From positions 310,001 through 374,000 of the forward strand of contig OY782500.1 of assembly GCA_963677885.1 (NCBI GenBank): a stretch of 64,000 nt of DNA, written 5' to 3'. Source of the DNA: UBA1351 sp963677885 (GTDB lineage Bacteria > Bacillota > Clostridia > Lachnospirales > Vallitaleaceae). Each line of letters opens with the position of its first letter. Position 1 is the stretch's first letter. Positions 1 through 8,849 of the stretch are shown in pieces. The position numbers and the translations under genes were made by a program. The notes beneath the pieces were generated by a model that saw only the letters and a list, made by a program, of their open reading frames with translations, did not search any database and was not told the DNA's origin.

Positions 1-301
1 GGCCGGCAAGAGTCAACGCCGCAAGTACTGCATAAACACTTAAACCAATTAGCCAACCTGTGATAAACTCTTTAGTGACAAGGATAGCAAAAGGAATTAT
101 ATCAGCACTGGTTACAGCAACATCTGTAGGCACAACATTCACCAATATCAGAGATGTAAACACTGCCAGGGCCACCTTGGTCATAGCCGGAATATTCCGA
201 TTACTTAAAAAGGGTACTAACAGCATTACCCCCAGCATTCGAATGACAATTAGAAAAAAACTGTCCATGTAGGCATATGGGTCTGATAATAATAAGTCCA
301 T
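1..301 (-). CDS. fliR: Flagellar biosynthesis protein FliR, N-terminal part
   Basis: Partial gene; the C-terminal part lies beyond the left edge. About 100 residues can be read from an ATG at 301, preceded by an AGGTG ribosome binding site. They begin MDLLLSDPYAYMDSFFLIVI and form several hydrophobic membrane segments, as expected for the start of FliR, a membrane subunit of the flagellar type III export gate. It starts 8 nt after the fliQ stop codon, and the order fliO-fliP-fliQ-fliR is the usual export-gate order. The call rests on hydrophobic pattern plus context. Confidence 0.88.
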   Translation of the reverse strand, partial: MDLLLSDPYAYMDSFFLIVIRMLGVMLLVPFLSNRNIPAMTKVALAVFTSLILVNVVPTDVAVTSADIIPFAILVTKEFITGWLIGLSVYAVLAALTLAG

Positions 302-309
302 CTAATCAC

Positions 310-579
310 CTACCGTATGAACTGCTGCATGCTTTCAATTGTAACCGTAAAAAAATCCAATACAGTAGCTCCTATAAAATTTCCAAACACAATCAATGCC
401 AGAAACACTGCCAGGATTTTAGGCACAAAAGAAAGGGTCTGGTCCTGAATGGATGTGATTGTCTGAAAAATAGAAACCAAAAGTCCTACGATTAGGGCCA
501 CCAAAAGAAGAGGTCCCGATGCTAAAATTACAGTCAGCAATGCTTCTCTGGCAAAATCCATGACACCTTGTTGTCCCAT
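310..579 (-). CDS. fliQ: Flagellar biosynthesis protein FliQ
   Basis: Small export-gate subunit of 89 residues with two membrane helices, a normal length and layout for FliQ. The ATG at 579 (MGQQGVMDFAREALLTV) is preferred because AAGGAGG lies at good distance before it; an upstream in-frame ATG at 597 has no such site and would add six residues that FliQ does not usually have. FliQ assembles with FliP and FliR into the export channel at the base of the flagellum. Confidence 0.93.
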   Translation of the reverse strand: MGQQGVMDFAREALLTVILASGPLLLVALIVGLLVSIFQTITSIQDQTLSFVPKILAVFLALIVFGNFIGATVLDFFTVTIESMQQFIR

Positions 580-659
580 TAACAGCCCTCCTTTCAAGTT
601 CCTCTGCCTCAGCCTGCTTCATATAGAATGCAGGTATTTTTTCATGATGTGAAACCTTT

Positions 660-1445
660 TTAGTAAAAGGTTTCGACAAGTTCACCGATAATCAAGCCCC
701 ATCCATCTGCCGCTACGAATAAGAGTAGTTTGAAAGGCAGGGAAATCATAACCGGTGGCAACATCATCATACCCATCGACATAAGGGTCGACGCTACCAC
801 CATATCTACAACAATAAAAGGAATATATATCAAGAAGCCTATAATAAAGGCTTTCCTAAGTTCTCCGATAATAAAGGCCGGAATCAATACCTCCGTCGGA
901 ATATCATTATTGGATTCAACATAGGCAATATCCGCTATATTCATAAAAAGTCTTAAATCTTCATCATCAGCCTGGCTAAACATAAAACTGCGAAGAGGAG
1001 CCAAGCCTCTTTCAATAGCCTGCTCCTGGTTAATCTCACCTGCTGAATAAGGTTGGAGTGATTCCTCATTAATCTCTGTAATGACTGGGGTCATAATAAA
1101 GAGAGTCAAAAACAGGGCCAAGCCTACCAAGACCTGATTGGATGGCGCCTGTTGGGTACCAAGAGCACTTCTAACAAAATGTAGAACCACGATAATCCTG
1201 GTAAAGGATGTGGTCATAATCAATAGTGATGGTGCCAGCGAAATGATAGTCAAAATAAAAAGTATTTGCAAACTGCTGACAACGTCACCACCATCTTCTG
1301 CTGCCGATACATTAAAATCGAAAGAAAAGGGTATCGTTGCGGTTCCGTCATCCGTCGCCAAAACGTTGACGGTTGATAAATCGAACCAAACAAGTGCAAA
1401 TACTATCAATGCAAAAATTAATTTTTTATTCATCTTTAGTTTCAT
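660..1445 (-). CDS. fliP: Flagellar biosynthesis protein FliP
   Basis: FliP of 261 residues, core of the flagellar type III export channel. The N-terminus (MKLKMNKKLIFALIVFALVW) looks like the cleavable signal peptide typical of FliP. Family stretches follow, such as LQILFILTIISLAPSLLIMTTSFTRI and SALGTQQAPSNQVLVGLALFLT read in shorter overlapping pieces, and then further membrane helices near the C-terminus. The ATG at 1445 is chosen for the GGAG site before it; the open frame runs further upstream into fliO. It overlaps the end of fliO by 20 nt, which suggests translational coupling. Confidence 0.95.
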   Translation of the reverse strand: MKLKMNKKLIFALIVFALVWFDLSTVNVLATDDGTATIPFSFDFNVSAAEDGGDVVSSLQILFILTIISLAPSLLIMTTSFTRIIVVLHFVRSALGTQQAPSNQVLVGLALFLTLFIMTPVITEINEESLQPYSAGEINQEQAIERGLAPLRSFMFSQADDEDLRLFMNIADIAYVESNNDIPTEVLIPAFIIGELRKAFIIGFLIYIPFIVVDMVVASTLMSMGMMMLPPVMISLPFKLLLFVAADGWGLIIGELVETFY

Positions 1446-1833
1446 GATGATCGTCTCCACTATCCTTATTATTCTTGGATATATATTTCCCAAGAACTTT
1501 TCTAAAAGGAATGCCACTCTGATAGTCAACCTCGTCCTTTATTACTATATCATCTTCGCCTAAAGCCTTTAGCATATTTATTTCATTCTTGGATACACCG
1601 ATAACCATGTATTCCTTACCAACTCTTACAAGCTGGACACTTTTCTGGGGACCAACGGAAATCGCTTCAATAACTTCAAGATTCCTACCCAGGAACCTGC
1701 CTTTCTGAACCTTGGCAATGAAATGTGTCACATAATATGCTGCTCCAATAACCACAGCAAACAAGACCAATAAAAACAGGGCTTGCAACTCCTTACCACC
1801 AGCAGTTGCAAGACTAATCAACTCCATCAGCAT
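1426..1833 (-). CDS. fliO: Flagellar biosynthesis protein FliO
   Basis: A 135-residue protein with one N-terminal membrane helix (about residues 16-38) followed by a small soluble domain containing GRNLEVIEAISVGPQKSVQL, which matches FliO. FliO helps assemble the FliP ring. Its ATG at 1833 overlaps the cheY stop codon in a TAATG junction; a second ATG at 1827 is also possible. The C-terminus is charged (EHHDD-type reversed in order: GDDHHETKDE). Confidence 0.87.
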   Translation of the reverse strand: MLMELISLATAGGKELQALFLLVLFAVVIGAAYYVTHFIAKVQKGRFLGRNLEVIEAISVGPQKSVQLVRVGKEYMVIGVSKNEINMLKALGEDDIVIKDEVDYQSGIPFRKVLGKYISKNNKDSGDDHHETKDE

Positions 1834-2198
1834 TATCCTGTAACTTTGGATACTGCTTCTATAACACGTTCTGCCTGGAATGGCTTAACAATAAAATCTT
1901 TAGCACCGGCTTGAATTGACTCAATAACCATAGCCTGTTGGCCCATTGCTGAACACATAATGATATTGGCAGTGCCATCGATTCCCTTTATAGCCTTAAC
2001 AGCTTCAATTCCATCCATTTCTGGCATGGTAATATCCATAATAACCAAGTCAGGTGATAATTCAGTAAATTTCTCTACCGCCTTAACGCCATTCTCAGCT
2101 TCACCTACTACATTAAATCCATTCTTTGTCAGAATGTCCTTAATCATCATTCTCATAAAAGCTGCATCATCAACGATCAAAATATTCTTTCCAGCCAT
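1833..2198 (-). CDS. cheY: Chemotaxis response regulator CheY
   Basis: Single receiver domain of 121 residues. The acidic pocket (D10, D11), phospho-acceptor D55 (in LVIMDITMPEMDG), switch residue S84-region (MCSAMG) and K105 (FIVKPF) are all present. There is no output domain, so it is a diffusible CheY that binds FliM when phosphorylated. It is the first gene after the terminator that follows fliY and has its own extended -10 promoter; the start has AAGGAGCG before it. FliY, just upstream, keeps two CheC-type phosphatase motifs and is the likely local phosphatase. Confidence 0.95.
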   Translation of the reverse strand: MAGKNILIVDDAAFMRMMIKDILTKNGFNVVGEAENGVKAVEKFTELSPDLVIMDITMPEMDGIEAVKAIKGIDGTANIIMCSAMGQQAMVIESIQAGAKDFIVKPFQAERVIEAVSKVTG

Positions 2199-2255
2199 CT
2201 TATCGCTCCTTATCTTCTATTAAAAATAGACAACCTTGTCCTCATACATGAAACT

Positions 2256-2290
2256 ATTATATCATAATTTTTTTGAAATATCATAGGTTT
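2256..2290 (-). promoter_or_regulatory. Extended -10 promoter of the cheY-fliOPQR unit
   Basis: The minus strand has TGATATAAT (TATAAT at 2256-2261 with the TG of an extended -10). I see no good -35 hexamer 16-18 nt upstream. The expected start of transcription is about 50 nt before the cheY ATG. It lies between the fliY terminator and cheY, so the second half of the cluster can be transcribed on its own. Confidence 0.6.
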
Positions 2291-2360
2291 TTTTGATATT
2301 TTCCTAAGTTTAGAAGGCTTTTTCCTGTTTTTTTAACACATCTATGGATAATCGTCACAA

Positions 2361-2396
2361 TAAAAAGAAGAGCCTTTTTTAAGTTAAAAGACTCTT
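2361..2396 (-). terminator. Intrinsic terminator after fliY
   Basis: On the minus strand an 11-bp stem (AAGAGTCTTTT with AAAAGGCTCTT, one G-T pair) is followed by CTTTTTATT. It starts 17 nt after the fliY stop codon and separates the flgB-fliY unit from cheY-fliR. Confidence 0.75.
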
Positions 2397-2412
2397 CATG
2401 AGTGGTTCACAT

Positions 2413-3768
2413 TTATTTAACAATATCCGTAACTCTTATACTGAAGTTCTCATCAATAACAACAACTTCACCCTTGGCTACAATCTTACCATTAACCAAA
2501 ACATCAATTGGTTCACCGGAAAGTTTGTTAAGTTCTATGATTGTTCCAGGAGCGAACTCCAGAACATCCTTAATGGATTTATGGGTTCTACCCAGTTCAA
2601 CGGTAACTTCCAACTGAACATCCATGATGAGATCGATATTCTCTTTTTGCTGCATAACAGCACCAACATCAAAATTTTGGAACTGGGCCTGTTGAACTTC
2701 GTAGGAGTTCATACCCTGCATCTGTCCCATGCCTTGATTCATCATGCCTTGATTCTGATAACCCATGCCTTGATTCATCATACCCTGGCTTTGGTAGCCC
2801 ATGCCCTGATTCATCATGCCCTGGTTATACATTGGATTCATACCTTGACCCTGCATACCCATATTGCCCTGGCCGCCCATTGGTTGATTCATCATACCCT
2901 GGTTCATAGCCTGTCCCTGCATACCTTGGTTCATGGCTTGCTGGTTCATACCACCAGGCATTTGCATCCCCATACCAGATTGACCACCCATAGGGGCGCT
3001 GGCAGCTTGTTCAAACGGGTTGCTTGAACCTAAGTCCAATCCTGATAAAGAATCTTCAAGTGGTTCTTCTTCAGGTGCGGCTGGTTCATTCTCAACCTTA
3101 GTATTGACGAACTCATTATAAATATCTTTTGCGAAAGTAATAGGGTAAAGTTGCATCATTTCGCTGTCAACCAAATCGCCAATCTGTAAATTGAAACTTA
3201 CACGAATAAATTCTTCAGTTAAAAATTCAGCAATATCCTCGGGATCAAAAGCCTCTGCCAAATCAATCTGGCTGGATACCGGTGGTGCAATATCTATTTT
3301 TTTATGAAACATGGAGGACATAGACGTTGCTGCTGAACCAATCATTTGATTCATAGCTTCACCAATAGCACTCAGATGAAGTTCATTAAGCTCATCATCA
3401 GGGTTGGAACCATCACCGCCCATCATCAAGTCTGCAATGATCTTAACATCATCTTCTTTCAGAATCAAAAGATTAGTGCCGTCAAGACCTTCTTTATAGA
3501 CAATCTGAATTGCAACACAGGCTTCATTGTATTGGGCAACAATATCGTTCCATGATGTAATGGACACTGTAGGTGTAGTTATTAATACCTTTTGATTAAC
3601 CAATGAAAAAAGTGTCGTTGCGGCAGTACCCATACTGATGTTGGACACTTCACCGATGGCATCTTTCTCATCATCACTGATCATCGACTCCGAAGAATCA
3701 TCATCATCATCTGCATCTAAGCCTTTTAAGAGAGCGTTTATTTCCTCTTGAGATAACATATCATCCAT
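2413..3768 (-). CDS. fliY: Flagellar switch phosphatase FliY with Met/Gln-rich linker
   Basis: FliY of 451 residues, a C-ring protein and CheY-P phosphatase. An N-terminal EEINALL peptide is followed by a CheC-like domain with two ExxN motifs (E40/N43 in EVSNISMG and E137/N140 in EAMNQMIG), and a FliN domain fills residues 370-451. Between them residues 260-353 are a low-complexity tract of Met, Gln, Asn and Gly with repeated MNQGMGYQ units, which is unusual. The ATG at 3768 is chosen because GGAGG lies 9 nt before it; the ATG at 3777 would touch the GGAGG. It begins 1 nt after the fliM stop. Confidence 0.94.
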   Translation of the reverse strand: MDDMLSQEEINALLKGLDADDDDDSSESMISDDEKDAIGEVSNISMGTAATTLFSLVNQKVLITTPTVSITSWNDIVAQYNEACVAIQIVYKEGLDGTNLLILKEDDVKIIADLMMGGDGSNPDDELNELHLSAIGEAMNQMIGSAATSMSSMFHKKIDIAPPVSSQIDLAEAFDPEDIAEFLTEEFIRVSFNLQIGDLVDSEMMQLYPITFAKDIYNEFVNTKVENEPAAPEEEPLEDSLSGLDLGSSNPFEQAASAPMGGQSGMGMQMPGGMNQQAMNQGMQGQAMNQGMMNQPMGGQGNMGMQGQGMNPMYNQGMMNQGMGYQSQGMMNQGMGYQNQGMMNQGMGQMQGMNSYEVQQAQFQNFDVGAVMQQKENIDLIMDVQLEVTVELGRTHKSIKDVLEFAPGTIIELNKLSGEPIDVLVNGKIVAKGEVVVIDENFSIRVTDIVK

Positions 3769-3769
3769 A

Positions 3770-4756
3770 CTATTCATCCTCCTTTCGTAATATCTCCGTA
3801 ATCATAACTGCATTCTTTTTCTCGCTAAGTCCTGCCTTGGCTTTGAACTTCCTGATGTTACCAACAAGAACCTCAACTTCCTCATCAATTTTGGTATTCA
3901 GCCGTATAATGTCTCCTCGCTGGAGATTAACAAAATCATTGACCGATATGGATGATCTGCCAAGTATAGCACTTAATGGTACTTTGGTGTGAGCAATCTG
4001 CTTTTCAATAAATTCTGAATACTCTTCATGATCCGAGTCTTGCATAGAGGAATACCAATACTTGGTATTCAATTTGTCCATAATGCCTTCAACGCAGAAA
4101 TAAGGAATACAGACATTCACCAAACCTTCTACCTTGCCTATTCTCAGGTTTAAAGTAATAAGCGCAATAATTTCATTCGGGGAAATAATCTGGGCAAACT
4201 GGGAATTAGTCTCGATATTATCCAGTCTAGGGTCAATTTCGATGACATTGGCCCAAGGTTCAATCATCTGTTCCACAAATATATTCATCATCTTCTCGAT
4301 GATCGATAACTCTATTTCCGAGAAATCCCGTTCTTTTTCAAGGCTCTCACCTTTCCCTCCAAGTAATCTATCGACAATAGCGTAGCCAATATTAACACTC
4401 ATATCCAATAAAATATTACCTTTTAGTGGATAAAAGTCAATTATACCCAATAATATAGGATTTGAGAGGGCATTGGCGAACTCTGAATAGGCTACCGCCT
4501 CTGAGTTAATCACATCAACCTGGCATGAAGATCGAAGGTGTGCAGGCAATGTAGTGGAAACCAATCTGGCGTAGTGCTCATAAATATTTTCCAAAGTTCT
4601 TAGGTGTTCTTTGGCGAACTTGCTGGGTCTAGCAAAATCATATTCTTTAACGACTTTTTCATGCTGGGTCGACTTGTATTCCTCAACATCCAACTCACCG
4701 GTATTCAGCGCATTCAGCAGTTGGTCTATCTCATTTTGACTTAAAACTTCACCCAT
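3770..4756 (-). CDS. fliM: Flagellar motor switch protein FliM
   Basis: FliM of 328 residues, the C-ring subunit that binds CheY-P. The N-terminal peptide MGEVLSQNEIDQLLNAL is the conserved CheY-P docking motif. The middle domain contains the YAEFANALSNP-like stretch and the C-terminal SpoA/FliN-like domain (VPLSAILGRSSISVNDFVNL) completes it. Normal length. Its stop codon lies inside the ribosome binding region of fliY. Confidence 0.97.
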   Translation of the reverse strand: MGEVLSQNEIDQLLNALNTGELDVEEYKSTQHEKVVKEYDFARPSKFAKEHLRTLENIYEHYARLVSTTLPAHLRSSCQVDVINSEAVAYSEFANALSNPILLGIIDFYPLKGNILLDMSVNIGYAIVDRLLGGKGESLEKERDFSEIELSIIEKMMNIFVEQMIEPWANVIEIDPRLDNIETNSQFAQIISPNEIIALITLNLRIGKVEGLVNVCIPYFCVEGIMDKLNTKYWYSSMQDSDHEEYSEFIEKQIAHTKVPLSAILGRSSISVNDFVNLQRGDIIRLNTKIDEEVEVLVGNIRKFKAKAGLSEKKNAVMITEILRKEDE

Positions 4757-4798
4757 TACCTCACCTCCCGTCTATAATATACTGTCAATTCCAATCAA

Positions 4799-5302
4799 TT
4801 ACTTCTCGCTGATAATCTTATCAACAAAATACACATCAACTACCGCCTGATTACCAATAAGATTCTGGACCAGTTCAAGAATCTCAGCCTTAAGTTCAGC
4901 TTCTTTGGTATCATCTTTAAAATATGATGCATCCTTATTGGTCAAAAGCGGTCTGATTCTGTCTTGAATAATCTGACCCTGGCTGGTCAGTGTTGTTTCT
5001 GCTAAGGTTGCTGCTTCTTCATCAAGGGTATGGATTGCAAATCCCAATTTAAGGACAACATTTACTGTAGCATCTTCTTTATCCATACTTGGATAAGACA
5101 AGATGAAATTATCATCCATTGAAAATTGCTTCAGTTCTGATAGAGGAATAGTATTAAGGTCCACTTCTTCCTCTGCCGCAGTTGCTTCCATCTCCGCTTT
5201 CAGGGTCGAATTGATACCCATAACCTGTAATAAAACGATGATGCTTACAATCAGGGCCAGAGCGGCAAAAGCAGTACTGAGTATTGGCATTAATTTTTCC
5301 AT
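4799..5302 (-). CDS. fliL: Flagellar basal body-associated protein FliL
   Basis: A 167-residue protein with one N-terminal membrane helix (about residues 7-29) and a C-terminal domain ending in QNLIGNQAVVDVYFVDKIIS, the FliL pattern. FliL sits beside the stators and modulates motor torque. It lies between motB and fliM in the same direction, which supports the call. Confidence 0.9.
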   Translation of the reverse strand: MEKLMPILSTAFAALALIVSIIVLLQVMGINSTLKAEMEATAAEEEVDLNTIPLSELKQFSMDDNFILSYPSMDKEDATVNVVLKLGFAIHTLDEEAATLAETTLTSQGQIIQDRIRPLLTNKDASYFKDDTKEAELKAEILELVQNLIGNQAVVDVYFVDKIISEK

Positions 5303-5349
5303 TGTAACTCTCCTTATAAGTCAATTTGCTCCATATAAAAGATTATGTA

Positions 5350-6336
5350 TTAAGGTGTCGTTTCCTCTGTACTTCCTTCATCAGGATTTGTAAGGTCTCC
5401 CGGCTGATCATCGGTTCCTGTATCGCCATCCCCTTCAGGAGCATCAAAATCGATTGAACCGTCTTTCAGTTCTTCAATCGAATATTCTTCAACTGTCAAT
5501 TCGTCTGTATTTAGTAAGACTTTAATTTCTACACGTCTGTTCTTGGCCCGGCCTTCGACGGTATCATTGTCTGCAATAGGTCTGTACTCGCCATATGCTG
5601 TTGCAGCGACCCGTTCAGGATCATAACCATGAACATCAATAAATTCCTGCAAAACAGCCTCTGCCCGGTAAGCTGATAAAATCCAGTTATTGGGAAACTG
5701 GGCGTTATTAATGGGTCGGTCGTCGGTATGGCCGTCTATTTCCATGTCATAATCCTTGTATTCTGACTGATTGGCAATCTCTGCTATGGCTCCTATGGCT
5801 TCAGCTGCTTCAGGCTTTAAATTGGCTCTACCTGAATCAAAAAGAACATCACCTTCCAGAGTGAATTTAATGTAATTGGCTGAAAAACTGACAGCAACCG
5901 TTGTATCGTATCCCTTATTTTCCAAGATGGCTTCAATATCTTCCGCAATTGCAGCCGCCTTTTTAAATGGATCTTCTTCATCAATTGGATCAAGTTGTTC
6001 ATTAGGTTCCGTTTCATCAGGGTTCTCATTAGGTTCCGTCGACTCTCTGCCATCTGTATTCCAGGCCATAGCCCCTTCAAAAACAATCTGAATGTCATTA
6101 AGCTGGGATATACCATTGTTAAGGAGTTCTCCATCAGTTAAGGATTCACCTCCAGGCAGGACATCGATTTGGTCTGCAAAAGAGGACATTGCGGCTTTGA
6201 ATTTGGCCACATCAACACTGGACATAGAGAACAAAAGAACGAAGAAACACAGGAGAAGGGTAACCATGTCACCATAAGTGGCCATCCAGGCCGGTGCACC
6301 TCCACCTTTTTCTTCAACTTGCTTTTTCTTAGCCAT
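5350..6336 (-). CDS. motB: Flagellar stator protein MotB
   Basis: MotB of 328 residues. One N-terminal membrane helix carries the proton/ion-binding Asp (WMATYGDMVTLLLCFFVLLF, D23). An OmpA-like peptidoglycan-binding domain follows (EIDGHTDDRPI, NWILSAYRAEAVL, NRRVEI). A linker of about 60 residues is rich in Glu, Asn and Pro, and the C-terminal tail after the OmpA domain is acidic (GDGDTGTDDQPGD). It starts 2 nt after motA ends, so they form one stator operon segment. Confidence 0.96.
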   Translation of the reverse strand: MAKKKQVEEKGGGAPAWMATYGDMVTLLLCFFVLLFSMSSVDVAKFKAAMSSFADQIDVLPGGESLTDGELLNNGISQLNDIQIVFEGAMAWNTDGRESTEPNENPDETEPNEQLDPIDEEDPFKKAAAIAEDIEAILENKGYDTTVAVSFSANYIKFTLEGDVLFDSGRANLKPEAAEAIGAIAEIANQSEYKDYDMEIDGHTDDRPINNAQFPNNWILSAYRAEAVLQEFIDVHGYDPERVAATAYGEYRPIADNDTVEGRAKNRRVEIKVLLNTDELTVEEYSIEELKDGSIDFDAPEGDGDTGTDDQPGDLTNPDEGSTEETTP

Positions 6337-6338
6337 TA

Positions 6339-7142
6339 CTATTCACCTTCTCCTTCAGGAGCTTCAGAAAGGTTTGCTCTAAGTGCTGGAGACAAGAAAG
6401 CCTTAAGCTTTTCTTCAATAACCCTTGGATTTTCTCCGGCTTGAATGGACAAAAGTCCCTCTATCATAACTTCTTTAAGTAATAATTCTTCTGCGCTTCG
6501 AATTCCAAGTTTACCTGCAAAAGGTATACAGATAAAGTTGGCCATAATAGAACCATACATGGTTGTCAGAAGGGCAACCGCCATGGCAGGACCGATGGCT
6601 GATGGATCATCCAGGGAACCAAGCATGTTAATAAGACCAATCAGGGTACCGATCATACCCCAGGCAGGACCAAGTTCACCTAACTTTTCCCAAACTTCTT
6701 TAACAGCCTTATGTCTTTGTTCAATAAAAGAAATTTCTGTCTCAAGAATCTCACGGACCAATTCTGGATCAGTACCATCAACAATTAGAAGGATTCCTTT
6801 CTTCATGAAGGAGTCGTCAATAGATTCAGCTGCTTCCTCCAGGGCAAGAAGACCTTCTTTTCTTGCTACGTTAGACAGTTCTATGATTTTTTTGATAATA
6901 TCTCCTTCATTCATGACAACTGCTTTAAAAGCAATACTTGCAGCTTTCATGGAGTTGATAAAGGATGGTAGGGGGAAGTTAATCAAGGTTGAAGCCACGG
7001 CTCCACCAATGGTTACCATAATAGACGGCGCATTCCAGAAAGCCGCAACACCGCTGATCCCTTTATCAATGATAATGGAGAATAAAAAGAAGAAAATCCC
7101 TAGGACGAGTCCTATAATAGTAGCAATATCCAAAATATACAC
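6339..7142 (-). CDS. motA: Flagellar stator protein MotA
   Basis: MotA of 267 residues with four membrane helices: two near the N-terminus and two around residues 145-205. The family proline regions are visible (LGPAWGMIGTLIGLINMLG and AVALLTTMYGSIMAN). The large cytoplasmic loop is where MotA contacts FliG. It sits directly before motB inside the flagellar operon, the usual clostridial arrangement. Confidence 0.96.
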   Translation of the reverse strand: MYILDIATIIGLVLGIFFFLFSIIIDKGISGVAAFWNAPSIMVTIGGAVASTLINFPLPSFINSMKAASIAFKAVVMNEGDIIKKIIELSNVARKEGLLALEEAAESIDDSFMKKGILLIVDGTDPELVREILETEISFIEQRHKAVKEVWEKLGELGPAWGMIGTLIGLINMLGSLDDPSAIGPAMAVALLTTMYGSIMANFICIPFAGKLGIRSAEELLLKEVMIEGLLSIQAGENPRVIEEKLKAFLSPALRANLSEAPEGEGE

Positions 7143-7153
7143 CTCGCGAAAGT

Positions 7154-7354
7154 TTAGTCTGTAATAAATCCTGTCTGTCTAGCAATCTGCTTGGCTTCCA
7201 TAATCTTTGCGTAAATATCCCTCATAGATTCAACGACAACCAGTTTTTTACCTGTAGTAAGAGTGATGACAGTGTCCGGCGTCTCTTCAATCTGTTCAAT
7301 AAGGTCATTATTGAGGAGCACCTGTTCATGATTGAGCTTGGTAATGTAGATCAT
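7154..7354 (-). CDS. flbD: Flagellar protein FlbD
   Basis: Small protein of 66 residues beginning MIYITKLNHEQVLLNNDLIE and containing DTVITLTTGKKLVVVES, the standard FlbD pattern. Its function is not well defined; the family is nearly always found between flgE and motA in Firmicutes, as here. Confidence 0.92.
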   Translation of the reverse strand: MIYITKLNHEQVLLNNDLIEQIEETPDTVITLTTGKKLVVVESMRDIYAKIMEAKQIARQTGFITD

Positions 7355-7394
7355 TTATACACCTTCTTCACTAAGCAATTTATATTGCACTGAA

Positions 7395-7446
7395 AGGCTA
7401 TCAGAAACCCAAGATTTTTAAATAATTCTTAGATTCCTGATAACCT
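7395..7446 (-). other. Intercistronic hairpin between flgE and flbD
   Basis: A 52-nt imperfect inverted repeat with outer arms AGGTTATCAG and CTGATAGCCT plus an inner AAGAT/ATCTT pairing lies 15 nt after the flgE stop codon. It has no T-run, so it is more likely an mRNA stability or processing structure than a full terminator. Confidence 0.5.
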
Positions 7447-7460
7447 ACTTCATTTTATCA

Positions 7461-8765
7461 TTATCTCTTCAGGTTTACAAGTTCTTGAAGCATCTCATCT
7501 GAGGAAGTGATAATTCTTGAATTGGCTTGGAAACCTCTTTGGGTTGTAATCATTTCTGTGAACTCTCTGGAGAGGTCTACATTGGACATTTCAAGTACCC
7601 CAGAGTTAAAGCTTCCACCGCTGGCTGTAACGTCCATTCCTATACCGTCAAACTCACCGGAGTTGTTGGTTGTTTCAAAAAGGTTGTTTCCAATCTTCTG
7701 AAGACCGGCAGGGTTTTGGAATTGGGCTACAATAATCTGACCTAAGAGTTTGGATTCACCATTGGTATAACGGCCAAGAATCTGTCCGTCACCAGAAATC
7801 TCATATCCAGAAATCGAACCGGCTCTGTTACCAGCTCCAAGTCCGTTGGAATCTCCGGCAGTCGCTTCCACTGTTGTATTACCTGAGAACAGGGTTACTG
7901 ACCCAAAATCAACGGTAACACCGGCAGCCGGGAAGGTTGAAAAGCCAGTATTAAGACCGGTAATGGCAAAAGTTGAAGGAACATTGGTTACTTTACCAGT
8001 TGCAGGATCAAAAGTAATCTGAACAGTACCAGCACCGATACCTGCATTGTTAATGGTATTACCTTCCTCATCTGTTACCGAGTCAGCTAAAAGAACCACA
8101 TTATAGGTGTTGGCAACACCAGAGTCTTCAAGGGTCATCTCAACAGAATAAGGATAACCTAATGAATCATAAATATTCACCTGGTAAGGAACACCACCAT
8201 TGGCCGGAGCCAATTGTGCATCATTTTTATTAATATTACCACTCATGGTAACGTCTGTTGTAGAAGTTGGTTCTGAATAAAGGTTGTCAGGACTTAGAAT
8301 CTGGAGTTTTTCAACACCGGTTTTGGCAATTTGGCCTGTATTAGGGTCTGGATACCATCCCATTACATTCATACCATCAGGTGTTACCAGGTTTCCTGCT
8401 TCGTCAAGACGAAAAGCTCCTGCTCTTGTAAATTTATTACCGGTTATATCAGATACAACAAAGAATCCATCTCCCTCGATTTTAAGATCCAGGGAATTGT
8501 CTGTCCTTTGAGCTGCACCTTCACCCATATCCACATCAATTGAAGATATAGTAGCACCTAGACCAATCTGCATTGGGTTTGTACCACCGGTATTCTCATT
8601 GGCGCCTGAAGCACCTTGAACTGTTTGAGAAAAGACTTCACCAAAGGTTACACGGCTGGCTTTAAATCCTACCGTATTGACATTGGCGATATTATTACCG
8701 ATTACATCCATTTTTGTCTGGTGGATACGAAGTCCGGATACACCAGAATACATAGAACGCATCAT
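7461..8765 (-). CDS. flgE: Flagellar hook protein FlgE
   Basis: FlgE of 434 residues. The N-terminus (MMRSMYSGVSGLRIHQTKMD, then GNNIANVNTVGFK) and the C-terminus (SNVDLSREFTEMITTQRGFQ, then NSRIITSSDEMLQELVNLKR) are the conserved rod/hook coiled-coil regions. The middle forms the exposed hook domains. AGGAGG lies 8 nt before the ATG at 8765; an ATG at 8762 is equally close. It polymerises outside the cell on the hook cap FlgD, encoded two genes upstream. Confidence 0.95.
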   Translation of the reverse strand: MMRSMYSGVSGLRIHQTKMDVIGNNIANVNTVGFKASRVTFGEVFSQTVQGASGANENTGGTNPMQIGLGATISSIDVDMGEGAAQRTDNSLDLKIEGDGFFVVSDITGNKFTRAGAFRLDEAGNLVTPDGMNVMGWYPDPNTGQIAKTGVEKLQILSPDNLYSEPTSTTDVTMSGNINKNDAQLAPANGGVPYQVNIYDSLGYPYSVEMTLEDSGVANTYNVVLLADSVTDEEGNTINNAGIGAGTVQITFDPATGKVTNVPSTFAITGLNTGFSTFPAAGVTVDFGSVTLFSGNTTVEATAGDSNGLGAGNRAGSISGYEISGDGQILGRYTNGESKLLGQIIVAQFQNPAGLQKIGNNLFETTNNSGEFDGIGMDVTASGGSFNSGVLEMSNVDLSREFTEMITTQRGFQANSRIITSSDEMLQELVNLKR

Positions 8766-8849
8766 AATACGTGACCTCCTTATGTAATTTTCGTTTTATT
8801 TCATCCAATCGGTCGGTCATGAATGATAAGCTTCCTTTAGAAGGTCCAG

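Noticed and set aside
2398..3027. Plus-strand open frame rich in His, Leu and Ala opposite fliY
   Set aside because: It is the antisense shadow of the Met/Gln-rich repeat in FliY, with no ribosome binding site.
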